Counted from the first letter of the stretch, positions 10,356 through 20,646 are shown. The stretch: DNA of 64,000 nucleotides from Hahellaceae bacterium (GCA_016744695.1 JADGDV010000011.1:62001-126000); one strand, 5' to 3'. The notes: a model not told the origin generated them from the sequence alone. Program-made: numbers and translations.

Positions 10356-11360
10356 ATGCTTATTAGTACTCGACGTGTATTCAGACTCAGCACCACAATA
10401 TCTCTGTCCTTGGCTGCAGGGTATGCAATGGCTCTGGAGTTGCCGTTCTTAGCACCCATATTCGGCTTCATGCTTACAGCGGCCCCCAAACCGCCAATGG
10501 GGCTAAAAGCGTTATTAGGTGTGTTGATCGTACTCGCTATCATGTTGAGCAGCGGCCTGATACTGACGCCGATTGTATTGAATTACGCTGTCACCGGACT
10601 TCTCCTTGTGGCATTGGGTCTATTTTCCGCCAACTATATTACGCTTAACCTTGGAAAACCACCTATTGGCAGTCTGCTGACTATCGGGGTGACGTTGATT
10701 GTTATGATGGGGCAAGTGAGTTTCACTTTAGCTGTTACTGTGGTGCAAGAATTGATGATCGCAATCTTTATTGTTGTGGTGTGCCAATGGTTAGTCTACC
10801 CACTGTTCCCCGAAGATGATGTGCTACCACCAGAGCCTAAAAAGCCTCAGCCACTTGAATCTAGCTGGCTTGCAGCCCGAGCAACATTAACGACGTTTCC
10901 TGTATTTCTTTTGGGCCTGACTAATCCTAGCTTTTATGCGCCAACGATTATGAAGTCTGTTGCTTTAGGTCAGCAGGTATCTGAGACCAGTGCAAAAGAC
11001 GCTGGGTGGGAGCTGCTGGGTTCAACCTTTCTTGCAGGTATACTTGCCATTCTGTTCTGGTTTTGTCTTAAGCTGGTTCCGAACCTTTGGATGTTCACGC
11101 TGTGGACGTTTGCCTTTACTACTTGGATGTCAGCAAAATTCTACGGTATATTTCCTAGTCGTTTCTCACCGTCTTTCTGGCAGAATGTGGTTATCACTCT
11201 GTTTATTTTGGTTGGTCCTGCAGTGGCCGATAGTGCTAACGGAAAAGACCCGTATAAGGCGTTTGCCGTGCGACTTGGTTTATTCATTATGGTTACATTG
11301 TATGCATGGTTAGCAATGGTGTTTCTTGAATGGTTGAAGGAGCGATCGTTACAAAAATAG
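10356..11360 (+). CDS. DUF2955 (FUSC-like) inner-membrane protein
   Basis: A 334-residue membrane protein with two blocks of hydrophobic helices (residues about 12-140 and 215-325) separated by a charged loop with FPEDDVLPPEPKKPQP. This layout matches the DUF2955/aromatic-acid-exporter-like family found beside HlyD adaptors. It probably supplies the inner-membrane translocation component of the efflux system encoded by the preceding genes. Substrate unknown. A short 27-base space separates its stop from the convergent acyltransferase gene. Confidence 0.8.
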   Translation: MLISTRRVFRLSTTISLSLAAGYAMALELPFLAPIFGFMLTAAPKPPMGLKALLGVLIVLAIMLSSGLILTPIVLNYAVTGLLLVALGLFSANYITLNLGKPPIGSLLTIGVTLIVMMGQVSFTLAVTVVQELMIAIFIVVVCQWLVYPLFPEDDVLPPEPKKPQPLESSWLAARATLTTFPVFLLGLTNPSFYAPTIMKSVALGQQVSETSAKDAGWELLGSTFLAGILAILFWFCLKLVPNLWMFTLWTFAFTTWMSAKFYGIFPSRFSPSFWQNVVITLFILVGPAVADSANGKDPYKAFAVRLGLFIMVTLYAWLAMVFLEWLKERSLQK

Positions 11361-11387
11361 TGTTATTTATAGTTCTTGTGTGGCGCT

Positions 11388-12605
11388 CTAAACTTCGCGA
11401 ATTAAGGGGGCCGCATAGTTTAATAGTACTCTTTTTCTTATTGATTTTGAGCAGTCTGCAAGCCTGTACTTGAGTTCTGCTGCTGCTTTTTCAATGTCTT
11501 CTTTTGAGAATAATTCGGTATCACTTTCTTTGAGTATTTGGTTATCAAGCATTACCGTAGCCGCGATATTTACGGGGTAAATTTTGCTATGCTGCGCAAT
11601 GGATTGGTCAATAAGTGCAGCAATTTCCGTATGTTTCATTTGATCAATGTTACATCCTAGAAGTTCGTTCCCAAAATGAACATGCACGGAACCTTTGGGT
11701 TGAAGTAGCCCTTTTTTAACGGCGGTTAAATCTTCAATAGATTCTTTTTGATAATGACCTTGTTGCTCTGTGAGTTCTAATTCTGTGGCTTTATCTATAT
11801 CGCAAGGGTCCCATTCGTATGAAAAACTAACAGGTATGATATTTAGCTTGTTGATATATTCACCAAATAACATATCTGTAGGTTTTGCTAGCCCAAGCAT
11901 TTTTATCAGTGCAGGGTTTGTTTTATCTAAATTATCTTTTGAACGGCCTTCTTTCTGAGCTATCCATATATTATCTGATTGATTAAAGCTTAGGTGCCTA
12001 ATATAAGATGCCTGAATTTTCATCGCCTTCAGAATTTCTCTGGGTGAGGTTAATGAACGTAGTATTTTAAAACACTTATTTAACAGGGCAAATTCAAGTG
12101 CAATGTGATTTTTTAGAAGATTATCGCCTATCGCGCAATGAGCGGTTTGATGATTATGTCTGTGTAGCAATAGGTTCAGCAGTATTGGGTCCATTAATAT
12201 ATCACGATGATTAGATATAAACAGGTAGTGCTTGTCTGTGGGAAGTTCATCTAAACCACTGAAGCTAAGATGGCTAACTGACATGTCAATAATAGGCGAG
12301 GCTATTGAACTAGTGAGTTCTTGTAACTCTGCAATACTTGAAATGTTATGTAATTTGGAAAAGGTGCTATGTAATGTTTGCTTTAGGTTGCCATGATGTT
12401 TGCTGTCTTGAGGTTCATCATCTTGGTTACCTGGCTGTGTCATAGTGAAAAATGAAGTTAACAAATCAACAAATGTATTGTCAGAGCACAGTCTTTCAAC
12501 GGATGCATGCACTTCTTCATCGAAAAAACCTCTTATCACATCAAAATCGTCTAGCCATGGCTGTGATAAACGGGCATTGGCTGTTTCGGTTGATTTTACA
12601 GTCAT
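11388..12605 (-). CDS. PlsC-like acyltransferase
   Basis: A 405-residue protein with a glycerol-phosphate acyltransferase core. The segment HYLFISNHRDILMDP (about residues 126-140) is the NHxxxxD-type block I, here with five residues between His and the second Asp instead of four. WIAQKEGRSKDN is the block III-like phosphate-binding element (EGxxS) and LNIIPVSFSYEW resembles block IV. The N-terminal 100 residues are helical and unrecognised. It is divergent from the fatty acid synthesis operon starting with fabA, suggesting it uses acyl chains in membrane lipid synthesis or remodelling. No transmembrane helix is obvious. Confidence 0.75.
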   Translation of the reverse strand: MTVKSTETANARLSQPWLDDFDVIRGFFDEEVHASVERLCSDNTFVDLLTSFFTMTQPGNQDDEPQDSKHHGNLKQTLHSTFSKLHNISSIAELQELTSSIASPIIDMSVSHLSFSGLDELPTDKHYLFISNHRDILMDPILLNLLLHRHNHQTAHCAIGDNLLKNHIALEFALLNKCFKILRSLTSPREILKAMKIQASYIRHLSFNQSDNIWIAQKEGRSKDNLDKTNPALIKMLGLAKPTDMLFGEYINKLNIIPVSFSYEWDPCDIDKATELELTEQQGHYQKESIEDLTAVKKGLLQPKGSVHVHFGNELLGCNIDQMKHTEIAALIDQSIAQHSKIYPVNIAATVMLDNQILKESDTELFSKEDIEKAAAELKYRLADCSKSIRKRVLLNYAAPLIREV

Positions 12606-12864
12606 TTAATCTTGAAGCTCTGTTTATTAATTGAAGAGTGCAATAGTAATAGCAAAGTTAGGTTCCAGTCTAGGGGGCTTATGTCATGGTTGATACGAGA
12701 TGACAAATGATTGAAACAATCGGTCAAGAGTTTAATCGTTTAACGTCTTATAGTAATTGCCATCAAAGAGTAACAAATTACACGTATTAATAGTTGTTCT
12801 TATTAGGCAATTATTAAACGTTATTGAACATTTAAAAATGATGATAAGACAAGGAAACCAGACT

Positions 12865-13383
12865 ATGTTGCAGCAAGCGAGCTATTCACAACCTGAATTA
12901 AATGCAATGTTCAATGTTGAGAACCCGCCAACAATGCAACTTCCTCAGGGAAAGATGCGCATGATAGACCGAATTGTGCATGTGTCATCCACAGGTGGTA
13001 AATATAACAAGGGTGAGTTGATAGCTGAGTTCGATGTACTACCTGATTTATGGTTTTTTAAATGTCATTTTCCTGGAGACCCCGTAATGCCTGGTTGCTT
13101 AGGTCTTGATGCGCTTTGGCAGGGTATGGGCTTTTATTTAGCTTGGGCAGGTTATGAGGGTAAGGGGCGTGCCTTGGGTGTAGGTGGTGTTAAATTTTTT
13201 GGTGAAGTATTACCGGAAGCAACCACTGTGCGTTATCACATTCATATACGACGTATTTTCATTAAAGGTATTGTAATGGGTATTGCTGATGGCGAAGTGT
13301 ATGTTGATGGCAAGCAAATTTATAGTGCTGATAATGTTCGAACAGGTTTGATCCCTGTTGATGGCATGAATGCAATTAGCTAG
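12865..13383 (+). CDS. fabA: 3-hydroxydecanoyl-ACP dehydratase/isomerase FabA
   Basis: A hotdog-fold enzyme that dehydrates 3-hydroxyacyl-ACP and isomerises trans-2- to cis-3-decenoyl-ACP, the branch point to unsaturated fatty acids. The hallmark [25 protein letters not shown] region contains the catalytic His and, in LGLDALWQ, the catalytic Asp. [19 protein letters not shown] is conserved. Frame extension upstream to 12757 would give 208 residues, but ATG 12865 with AGGAA at 12853-12857 gives 172, the normal FabA length (E. coli 172). It begins the fabA-fabB-fabV-carboxylase-ACP operon, 12 bases before fabB. Confidence 0.95.
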   Translation: MLQQASYSQPELNAMFNVENPPTMQLPQGKMRMIDRIVHVSSTGGKYNKGELIAEFDVLPDLWFFKCHFPGDPVMPGCLGLDALWQGMGFYLAWAGYEGKGRALGVGGVKFFGEVLPEATTVRYHIHIRRIFIKGIVMGIADGEVYVDGKQIYSADNVRTGLIPVDGMNAIS

Positions 13384-13395
13384 GAGATTGCTACT

Positions 13396-14637
13396 TTGAA
13401 AAACACAGAAATAAAACGAGCAGTCATCACAGGTATAGGCATTATCTCTAGCTTAGGTAATAGTATTGATGAAGTGACAAGCTCTTTAAAAGAAGGGCGA
13501 AGTGGCATTAAGCAAGATGAAGAATTTACAGAAAAAGGGCTTCGCTCTCAGATAAGCGGGCAAGTGTCGGTTGTCCCTAAAGAGTTGATAGACCGAAAAC
13601 TATATCGCTTTATGACTGATTCATCGGGGTATGGTTACCTTGCGATGGAGCAAGCCATTAAAGATGCAAATCTTGATGAAAGTGAAGTCAAAAATGATAT
13701 GACAGGCTTAGTCATGGGGACGGGTGGAACATCAACGGAAGACATTATTGATTCTGTCGAAACATTTTATCGTGCCGGAGTACGCCGTGTGGGTCCTTAC
13801 CGAGTGACACGTGGAATGAATAGTGCGCTGTCATCTGTTTTGGCGACTTCGTTTGGTATTCGGGGTATTAATTATTCGGTTACCTCTGCCTGTGCGACTA
13901 GTGCTCATTGTATTGGAACGGCGGTAGAACAGATTCAATTAGGTAAGCAGAATGTTGTTTTTGCTGGCGGAGCGGATAATGCACACTGGACCTTAGCACT
14001 TCAGTTTGACGCCATGGGCGCTTTGTCTACCAAATATAATGATACCCCTGAATTAGCATCTCGACCTTACGACAGTGATCGCGATGGTTTTGTTATAGCA
14101 AGTGGCGCGGGCGTTGTCGTTGTTGAGGAGCTGGAGCATGCACTGGCGAGAGGGGCTCATATCTATGGCGAAGTCATTGGTTATGCTGCAACCTCTGATG
14201 GTAAAGATATGGTTCAGCCATCGGGTGAGGGGGCGGAGCGCTGCATGAAGATGGCTCTGTGCCAGGCCGATGGTAGAAATGTGCAATATATCAATACACA
14301 TGGAACCAGTACGCCATTAGGTGATTTGGTTGAGTTGAAAGCCATTAAAAAAGTGTTTGGCGATGATGTTCCGAAGGTTAGTTCAACAAAATCCTTAAGT
14401 GGTCATTCACTCGGTGCTGCCGGTGTACATGAGGCTATTTATAGCTTAATTATGATGAAGGAGGGGTTTATTGCGGCTAATGCCAATTTGAACAGTACTG
14501 AAGGTGAAGCATCATCAATACCGATTGTTACTGAAATGGAAACTGCAAAATTAGACGCAATCATGAGTAATAGCTTTGGTTTTGGCGGTACGAATGCATC
14601 ATTAATACTGGGGGGATATCCTACATATGATTATTAA
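13396..14637 (+). CDS. fabB: 3-oxoacyl-ACP synthase I FabB
   Basis: A 413-residue KAS I enzyme that elongates the cis-3-decenoyl chain. The active-site Cys lies in [19 protein letters not shown], the two catalytic histidines in [11 protein letters not shown] and [15 protein letters not shown], and the C-terminal [12 protein letters not shown] is intact. It is close to E. coli FabB throughout rather than FabF. The start is TTG at 13396 with TAGGAG 11 bases upstream. Its end overlaps fabV by 11 bases, so expression is coupled. Confidence 0.95.
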   Translation: MKNTEIKRAVITGIGIISSLGNSIDEVTSSLKEGRSGIKQDEEFTEKGLRSQISGQVSVVPKELIDRKLYRFMTDSSGYGYLAMEQAIKDANLDESEVKNDMTGLVMGTGGTSTEDIIDSVETFYRAGVRRVGPYRVTRGMNSALSSVLATSFGIRGINYSVTSACATSAHCIGTAVEQIQLGKQNVVFAGGADNAHWTLALQFDAMGALSTKYNDTPELASRPYDSDRDGFVIASGAGVVVVEELEHALARGAHIYGEVIGYAATSDGKDMVQPSGEGAERCMKMALCQADGRNVQYINTHGTSTPLGDLVELKAIKKVFGDDVPKVSSTKSLSGHSLGAAGVHEAIYSLIMMKEGFIAANANLNSTEGEASSIPIVTEMETAKLDAIMSNSFGFGGTNASLILGGYPTYDY

Positions 14638-15814
14638 ACCTAAAGTTAAAGGTTTTATCTGTGTAAACGCACATCCTTCAGGTTGTCGTGAATACGTTCT
14701 GGAACAGGTAAATTACGCTAAAATTGAATCTTTGGCGGGTCCTAAAAGAGCATTAATTATAGGTTGTTCGTCAGGGTATGGTTTGGCTTCTCGTATTTCA
14801 TTGGGCTTTAGCTCCGGTGCCGACACCATTGGTGTTTACTTTGACCGAGAGCCCACCGAACGAAAAACAGCCAGTGCTGGATGGTATAACAATCAGCATA
14901 TGGAGCGTTTAGCTAAAGAGCAGGGGCTTGAAGCTCACAGCCTTAACTTGGACGCATTTCAGGAAGAGACAAAGCAAGCGGTGATTGAAAAAATCAGAGC
15001 AACGATAAAAGAAGTTGATTTGGTTATTTACAGTGTAGCCTCGCCCCGTCGATATGTGGCAGGTGAAGATAAATGGTATAACTCAGTACTAAAACCTATT
15101 GGCAATGATTTTGAAGGTATTAGCATTGATACTGATAAAGGTGAAATCAAAGCAGTTAAGCTTGAAATGGCTCAGCAAAATGAAATTGATGCCACGGTAA
15201 AAGTGATGGGTGGAGAAGATTGGACTCGTTGGATAGAGGTTTTGAAAGAGGCTGGCGTGTTAGCAAATGAGTGTAAAACTATTGCTTATACTTATATTGG
15301 CGATACAATTACTTGGCCTATTTATGGCGATGCTACAATTGGTCATGCAAAAAAAGATCTTGATAAGGCGGCGAAAAAAATTGATGCCTTGTTAATGCAA
15401 GATGACTTGAGGAATGACGGTGGACGTGCTTATATTGGAGTGCTTAAAGCACTGGTAACCCAGTCGAGCGCAGCGATCCCCGTTATGCCTTTGTATATAT
15501 CATTACTCTACAAAGTAATGAAAGAAAAAGGTGTACACGAAGGGTGTATTGAACAGATTTCAAGAATCATAAGCACAGGTCTCTACGGAGATAGTTGCCA
15601 GAAAGATAATGCGGGTCGTTTAAGAGTCGATGAACATGAGCTAGCCGAAGATATTCAATCTGAGGTCAAGCGTCGATGGAACGATATCAGCAATGAAAAC
15701 CTACGACAGTTGTCAGATTTTGATGGTTACAAAAATGACTTTTTAAATTTGTTTGGGTTTGGTTTTCAGAATATCGATTATGAGGCCGACGTGGATACTG
15801 TGCTGTCGGAGTAA
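14627..15814 (+). CDS. fabV: Enoyl-ACP reductase FabV
   Basis: A 395-residue FabV/trans-2-enoyl reductase, the long SDR-type reductase completing each elongation cycle with NADH. Features are the N-terminal [19 protein letters not shown] block, the nucleotide-binding [14 protein letters not shown], the DREP element after the second strand, and the family's Y-x8-K active site in [14 protein letters not shown] (Tyr and Lys eight residues apart). FabV is usually less sensitive to triclosan than FabI. Start ATG 14627 overlaps the fabB 3' end; the carboxylase starts 5 bases after its stop. Confidence 0.95.
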   Translation: MIIKPKVKGFICVNAHPSGCREYVLEQVNYAKIESLAGPKRALIIGCSSGYGLASRISLGFSSGADTIGVYFDREPTERKTASAGWYNNQHMERLAKEQGLEAHSLNLDAFQEETKQAVIEKIRATIKEVDLVIYSVASPRRYVAGEDKWYNSVLKPIGNDFEGISIDTDKGEIKAVKLEMAQQNEIDATVKVMGGEDWTRWIEVLKEAGVLANECKTIAYTYIGDTITWPIYGDATIGHAKKDLDKAAKKIDALLMQDDLRNDGGRAYIGVLKALVTQSSAAIPVMPLYISLLYKVMKEKGVHEGCIEQISRIISTGLYGDSCQKDNAGRLRVDEHELAEDIQSEVKRRWNDISNENLRQLSDFDGYKNDFLNLFGFGFQNIDYEADVDTVLSE

Positions 15815-15819
15815 ATAAA

Positions 15820-18800
15820 ATGAGTGAAGTACAACGAAATAAAAGCCATGAAATGGCATCGGCAGTTGAATTGCTGCTGAGTTTGGAAGCGTTTGCAAAA
15901 CAGTCTGGTACATCGGCGGCTAACGTTGCGGTAGCGAGTGGCATAATTGATGATGTTTTTATTGCATCGGATGAGTTAAACCGTCAGGCAAATGCACTTC
16001 GTCAAACGACTGGAGATGTCTATCAGCAGCAGGTTATAAAGCCTGCAGAAAGTAATGATCGATACTCGGTGCTTAAGTTAATCTCTGAGTTGTCGGATCA
16101 AATTATCCAAGAAACAAAAGATGGCCCGTTGTATCTGGCAGAAATTATACTAACGATTGAATTAGCTACGGGGGTTGAAACACTTCGCCTTGGTATTGTT
16201 GCGCAGAACCGCCAAATAAATAACGGTGTATGGAAACCTAAGCATCATCAATTAGCCGGGGCATGGGTTAGAGATCTTGAGCAGCGCCACATTCCAATTA
16301 TCACATTTATCGATACGCCTGGAGCCGATGCCGGCTCCAAAGCTAATAGGCGTAATCAGGCTCATAGTATTTCTGAACTGATTGCAACGATGACAGACCT
16401 TAAAGTCCCCACGGTAGGCATTGTGTGGGGTTTAGGTTATTCCGGTGGCGCTATACCTTTAGCCGCGACTAATCTGCTGTTGTCAGTGAAGGATGCTATA
16501 TTTAGCACCATTCAGCCGAAAGGCCTCGCTTCAATTGCCCGTAAACAGAAATTAGATTGGCAAACGTGTGCTCGCTTAGTAGGGGTTTCGGCATCCGAGC
16601 TATTTCAGGAAGGTGTTATTGATGGAGTGATTGATTTTACCCCGCTTGATAGTGGTCAGAATAACGATAGAATTAAGGTGGCCATTGCCAGTGCATTGAA
16701 GTTAATTGAACGTCAATCACGCGAGATAATTGCAAAAATTTCTCCTCTTAGTCAGCATTATATCGATGTGAGCAGACGATTCTCAATTGAAGCCGATGTG
16801 TCTTCAGAAAAACGCTTACACCCTCTCGGGGTTAGAGGTTATCCCTCTGTATTTGGATTCGCCTATAACGCATTAAGAAGTATTAAATTACGGTCTCGTT
16901 TAACAACCCAATCAATGAAGTTAGAAGACGCAAGCAGTCAAGTAGGCGAGATGCCTATTTCTCCAGATGAGTTGCAGCGTCAGTTAAGTGATTTGCGATT
17001 TAGTGAATGGTTGCAACGAAGTGATAAATTATTATACGAAGATAATCTATATAAGAGTTGGTCTCGTTATCGAGAGAGTGAAGAACATAGAGGCGATGAG
17101 CGAGGCTATTTTGCCTCCCTGTTCCTGGGTAATCCAAAAGGTAATTTCGAGAAAGCACTACACGAACTATCAGCAGATATAGCTTTCTATTTATATAATG
17201 GCTGGCAGCAGGAATCACCTCATCACCTGCAGTCTTTAACCTTAGAGCTCGAAGGCCTGAAAGATGAAACAGATTGTAATGTTATCGCTAATGAGAATTT
17301 GACCTTTCTGGATGTCATCAGAGATAGTCGCTTTAAACCCGTTGTGCTAGATCACTGTAAGCAGTTGCTATGGTTTGATCTTTTATATGAGAAAATTCTA
17401 GCCAACCTAACTGAAATTGTTTCTGAGTTTAGTGATAACAAAAAAGTATCTGAATCATTATTGCAATCAATGCTGAAGGAAGCAGGTATTGATAATGCAG
17501 ATGATCAAGCATCCTTTAGTGGTTGGCTGATGCGTGTTCGTAATACCAGCAACTTTGGTGATTTCTTGCGTACCGCTGAGCAATGGAAAAAGGTTCAGCA
17601 CCCTCGTTCTTCGGATGTGGTTTTTGTTGTTGCCAGTTACTTTTTTGAAAAACTTTATCCCGAAATGTTTGAGTGCCAAAAGGAAAACAAACCTTTTTCA
17701 GGTCAATTTAACCCAGTATTTATTGGTAGACGGAAGGATTTTTGGAATCGCTTAAATCAAGCTATTCAAGATATTCAAATACAGTCGATTCTAAATGAAA
17801 TAAAACCAAGTAGTAATTTCACACCGCAAGCATTAATCAATACCTTGTTTCATGATTTTATGGAACTAGATAGACGAATTACAACAGCTAACCCTAAGCG
17901 ATTCCCTGGCTTTGGTGAGGCCATTATCCGTCAGCAGGCCAGAGTCGATTCTAATTCAACATCTGGGCTTATTACAGGGACTGCTGAGTTTGCTGTAGGC
18001 GATGAGTTTGAACCAGTCGGTTTGTTTGTATCAAATCATACATTTCAAGCGGGTGCGTTTGATATGTCTTCAGCAGAGCGTTTTTGTCGATTATTGGCGT
18101 ACTGTGGTGAGTACTCTATTCCTGTTATTGGTTTTATCAGCTCGGGTGGTATGCAAACCAAGGAAGGGGCATCTGCACTATTTTCTATGGCCGTAGTGAA
18201 TGACCAGATTAACCGCTTTGTTAGTGATCTGGGTTTACCTTTGTTAATTTTTGGTTACGGTGACTGTACTGGCGGTGCTCAAGCAAGTTTGGTTACTCAC
18301 CCTTTAGTCGATACCTATTACTTTTCAGGGACCAATATGCCATTTGCTGGACGTATTGTTGTGCCTGAGTATTTACCGGTTACCGCAACCTTATCGAATT
18401 ATTTAGTATCTAAGCCTAATGCGATGCAAGGTTTAGTGAAGCACCCCATGGTCGATAATGTAGATGAACGATTAAGAGCTATTGATACTACAATAAGCTC
18501 AGCAGAAGTCAGTGCATCTGATCTAATCAACCGTTGGTTAACGCATAAAGAGTTACCTAGCCGTAAAGATGGGTTTAAGCAAGTTTCAGCTACGCATAAA
18601 TTTGAACCCTATAAAAATGTATTGGTTCATGCACGTGGTTGTACGGCGGTGAAACTTATCCGCGAAGCACACTCCATGGATTTGAATGTAATCTTAGTGC
18701 AGTCTGACCCAGATATGGAGTCAGTAGCTGCTGATATGCTTAAAGAAGGAGATAACCTGGTTTGTTTAGGGGGGTATACGCCTGATGAAAGTTATTTAAA

Positions 18801-20352
18801 TGGCGGCAGTGTTTTGCGTATTGCTGAAATGTATGGCGCTGAAGCATTACATCCCGGTATTGGTTTTCTTTCAGAGAATAGTCAGTTTTCTCGCCAGTGT
18901 TTAGCTCAGGGTTTAAATTTCATTGGCCCATCACCTGAAAGCATGGAGGCTATGGGAGATAAGTCTCGCGCAATTCATACCTCTATTGAATTAGGGGTGC
19001 CGGTTGTTCCCGGAAGTCATGGGTTATTACGTAACATTGAGCACGCAGAGAAAATTGCAAAAGAAATCGGTTTCCCCGTTATTCTAAAAGCAGCTCATGG
19101 AGGAGGCGGGAAAGGTATTGTCGTTGTTGAAAAAGAAGACGCGCTTAAAGAAAATTTTTATATGATTAAGGCCGAGGCGCGAAGTAGCTTTGGCAGTGGT
19201 GATATTTATCTTGAAAGGCTCGTTACACGCTTCAGGCATATTGAGGTTCAACTACTTCGTGATCGTTTTGGTTGCACACGCATTCTTGGTTTACGAGATT
19301 GCAGTGTTCAGCGTAATAAACAAAAAATAATAGAAGAGTCTGTTTCTACCGCATTACCTGAAAATCAAGAAAAGATAGCTAAAGACTCAGCTTATAAGCT
19401 GGCTGAAGCATGTGATTATTTTGGCGCAGGTACAGTAGAGTTCATTTACGACCTTGATCGTGAAACACTCTATTTTATGGAGATGAATACTCGTTTGCAG
19501 GTTGAACACCCCGTTACAGAGATGGTCAGTGGTGTAGATATTGTAAAAGAGCAGTACCGAATTGCAATGGGTAAATCAATTGATGAAATGCCTATTAAAG
19601 AAGAGGGGTACGCTATTGAAGTGCGTATCAATGCAGAAAGTGTTTCGGTTGAGCAGGGCGAGCTTAAAGTAGTACCAACCCCTGGCTTGGTGAGTAAATG
19701 CTTATTCCCTAAAGTAGACGGAGTGACTCATATTGTTACCGTTGATGATGGGAAATCTATTCCCCCATTTTACGATAACCTAATCGCACAAGTGATAGTT
19801 CATGCCGATACGCGTAATGATGCCATTAGTAAAATGCTAGATTATCTTTCTGAGGTGATTATTGAAGGTGTTGATACAAACATAGCTTTATTGAAGATTA
19901 TTTTAGTGGATGAGAAGTTTCTAAATGGAGACTACGATACGGCTTATTTACTTGACTTGGTTGCAAGAGACTCGGCAGATCTTAAAGCCCTTAAAGGTGG
20001 TATGTCGATTAACAAGGCGACATCTGATGATGCATTAATGATCGAAGTTGATGGCTCGGATGAGTTGAAGGTACTTGCACCATCCACCAGTATATTATAT
20101 CGCTCTGCATCCCCTGATCAGCCTTCTTACATAGAAGAGGGAGACATTGTAACAGTGGATCAAACACTGTGTTTATTAGAAGCAATGAAAATGTTTCAAC
20201 CATTAGCGCTTTCTAGTTTTAATAAAAGTGGAAAAGAAATATATGCGTCTGATCAAAAATACAAAATAACCCATATTAAAGGTGTTGCAGGTCAACAAGT
20301 TAATAGGGGTGACTTACTGTTTGTAATTAAACCGGTAAAGGTTAAAGCCTAA
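15820..20352 (+). CDS. Single-chain acetyl-CoA carboxylase (CT-alpha/CT-beta/BC/BCCP fusion)
   Basis: A 1510-residue protein holding all four carboxylase functions. Residues about 60-330 resemble AccA (PIITFIDTPGADAG, then GLGYSGGAIPLA near 204-215). Residues about 340-700 are helical and unrecognised. Residues about 715-920 resemble AccD (FISSGGMQTKEG near 770, GYGDCTGGAQASL near 812) without an evident zinc ribbon. Residues 928-1380 are an AccC-type biotin carboxylase (KAAHGGGGKGIVVVE near 1090; EMNTRLQVEHPVTEM near 1221). Residues about 1390-1508 end in a carrier domain with EAMKM and biotinyl-Lys1457. It would make malonyl-CoA for the adjacent FabA/B/V and ACP. The order is the reverse of eukaryotic ACC (BC-BCCP-CT). 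Acetyl-CoA as substrate is inferred from context. Confidence 0.9.
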   Translation: MSEVQRNKSHEMASAVELLLSLEAFAKQSGTSAANVAVASGIIDDVFIASDELNRQANALRQTTGDVYQQQVIKPAESNDRYSVLKLISELSDQIIQETKDGPLYLAEIILTIELATGVETLRLGIVAQNRQINNGVWKPKHHQLAGAWVRDLEQRHIPIITFIDTPGADAGSKANRRNQAHSISELIATMTDLKVPTVGIVWGLGYSGGAIPLAATNLLLSVKDAIFSTIQPKGLASIARKQKLDWQTCARLVGVSASELFQEGVIDGVIDFTPLDSGQNNDRIKVAIASALKLIERQSREIIAKISPLSQHYIDVSRRFSIEADVSSEKRLHPLGVRGYPSVFGFAYNALRSIKLRSRLTTQSMKLEDASSQVGEMPISPDELQRQLSDLRFSEWLQRSDKLLYEDNLYKSWSRYRESEEHRGDERGYFASLFLGNPKGNFEKALHELSADIAFYLYNGWQQESPHHLQSLTLELEGLKDETDCNVIANENLTFLDVIRDSRFKPVVLDHCKQLLWFDLLYEKILANLTEIVSEFSDNKKVSESLLQSMLKEAGIDNADDQASFSGWLMRVRNTSNFGDFLRTAEQWKKVQHPRSSDVVFVVASYFFEKLYPEMFECQKENKPFSGQFNPVFIGRRKDFWNRLNQAIQDIQIQSILNEIKPSSNFTPQALINTLFHDFMELDRRITTANPKRFPGFGEAIIRQQARVDSNSTSGLITGTAEFAVGDEFEPVGLFVSNHTFQAGAFDMSSAERFCRLLAYCGEYSIPVIGFISSGGMQTKEGASALFSMAVVNDQINRFVSDLGLPLLIFGYGDCTGGAQASLVTHPLVDTYYFSGTNMPFAGRIVVPEYLPVTATLSNYLVSKPNAMQGLVKHPMVDNVDERLRAIDTTISSAEVSASDLINRWLTHKELPSRKDGFKQVSATHKFEPYKNVLVHARGCTAVKLIREAHSMDLNVILVQSDPDMESVAADMLKEGDNLVCLGGYTPDESYLNGGSVLRIAEMYGAEALHPGIGFLSENSQFSRQCLAQGLNFIGPSPESMEAMGDKSRAIHTSIELGVPVVPGSHGLLRNIEHAEKIAKEIGFPVILKAAHGGGGKGIVVVEKEDALKENFYMIKAEARSSFGSGDIYLERLVTRFRHIEVQLLRDRFGCTRILGLRDCSVQRNKQKIIEESVSTALPENQEKIAKDSAYKLAEACDYFGAGTVEFIYDLDRETLYFMEMNTRLQVEHPVTEMVSGVDIVKEQYRIAMGKSIDEMPIKEEGYAIEVRINAESVSVEQGELKVVPTPGLVSKCLFPKVDGVTHIVTVDDGKSIPPFYDNLIAQVIVHADTRNDAISKMLDYLSEVIIEGVDTNIALLKIILVDEKFLNGDYDTAYLLDLVARDSADLKALKGGMSINKATSDDALMIEVDGSDELKVLAPSTSILYRSASPDQPSYIEEGDIVTVDQTLCLLEAMKMFQPLALSSFNKSGKEIYASDQKYKITHIKGVAGQQVNRGDLLFVIKPVKVKA

Positions 20353-20381
20353 GCCACAATTGAATGAAGAGAGAAAAAGTA

Positions 20382-20621
20382 ATGTCAGATAATCAAAAAC
20401 GTATCATTAAAGTAATCTGTGAGCAATTAGATGTAGAAGAGTCAAAAATAACTGAAGATGCTAGTTTTATTGATGACTTAGGCGCTGATTCGCTGGATAC
20501 AGTAGAGCTGGTTATGGCTTTTGAAGAAGAGTTTGATATTGAGATACCAGACGATATGGCTGAGCAAATTAAAACAGTTAATGATGTAATAAGTCTTGTT
20601 AAGGATAAGTGCGGAGCTTAG
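20382..20621 (+). CDS. acpP: Acyl carrier protein
   Basis: A 79-residue acidic ACP with the phosphopantetheine serine in [19 protein letters not shown] (about residue 38). ATG 20382 preceded by GAGAGAAAA gives the family length; an in-frame ATG 18 bases upstream (20364) would add MKREKV and is less likely. It closes the fabA-fabB-fabV-carboxylase operon. Most gammaproteobacteria keep acpP with fabD-fabG-fabF, so this is likely a second, operon-specific carrier, although that needs the rest of the genome. Confidence 0.93.
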   Translation: MSDNQKRIIKVICEQLDVEESKITEDASFIDDLGADSLDTVELVMAFEEEFDIEIPDDMAEQIKTVNDVISLVKDKCGA

Positions 20622-20646
20622 TTTTTTACGACTATTTGCTATCGTA

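Noticed and set aside
12757-12864. Extended start for fabA
   Set aside because: It would add 36 residues to a 172-residue family; ATG 12865 has a good ribosome site.
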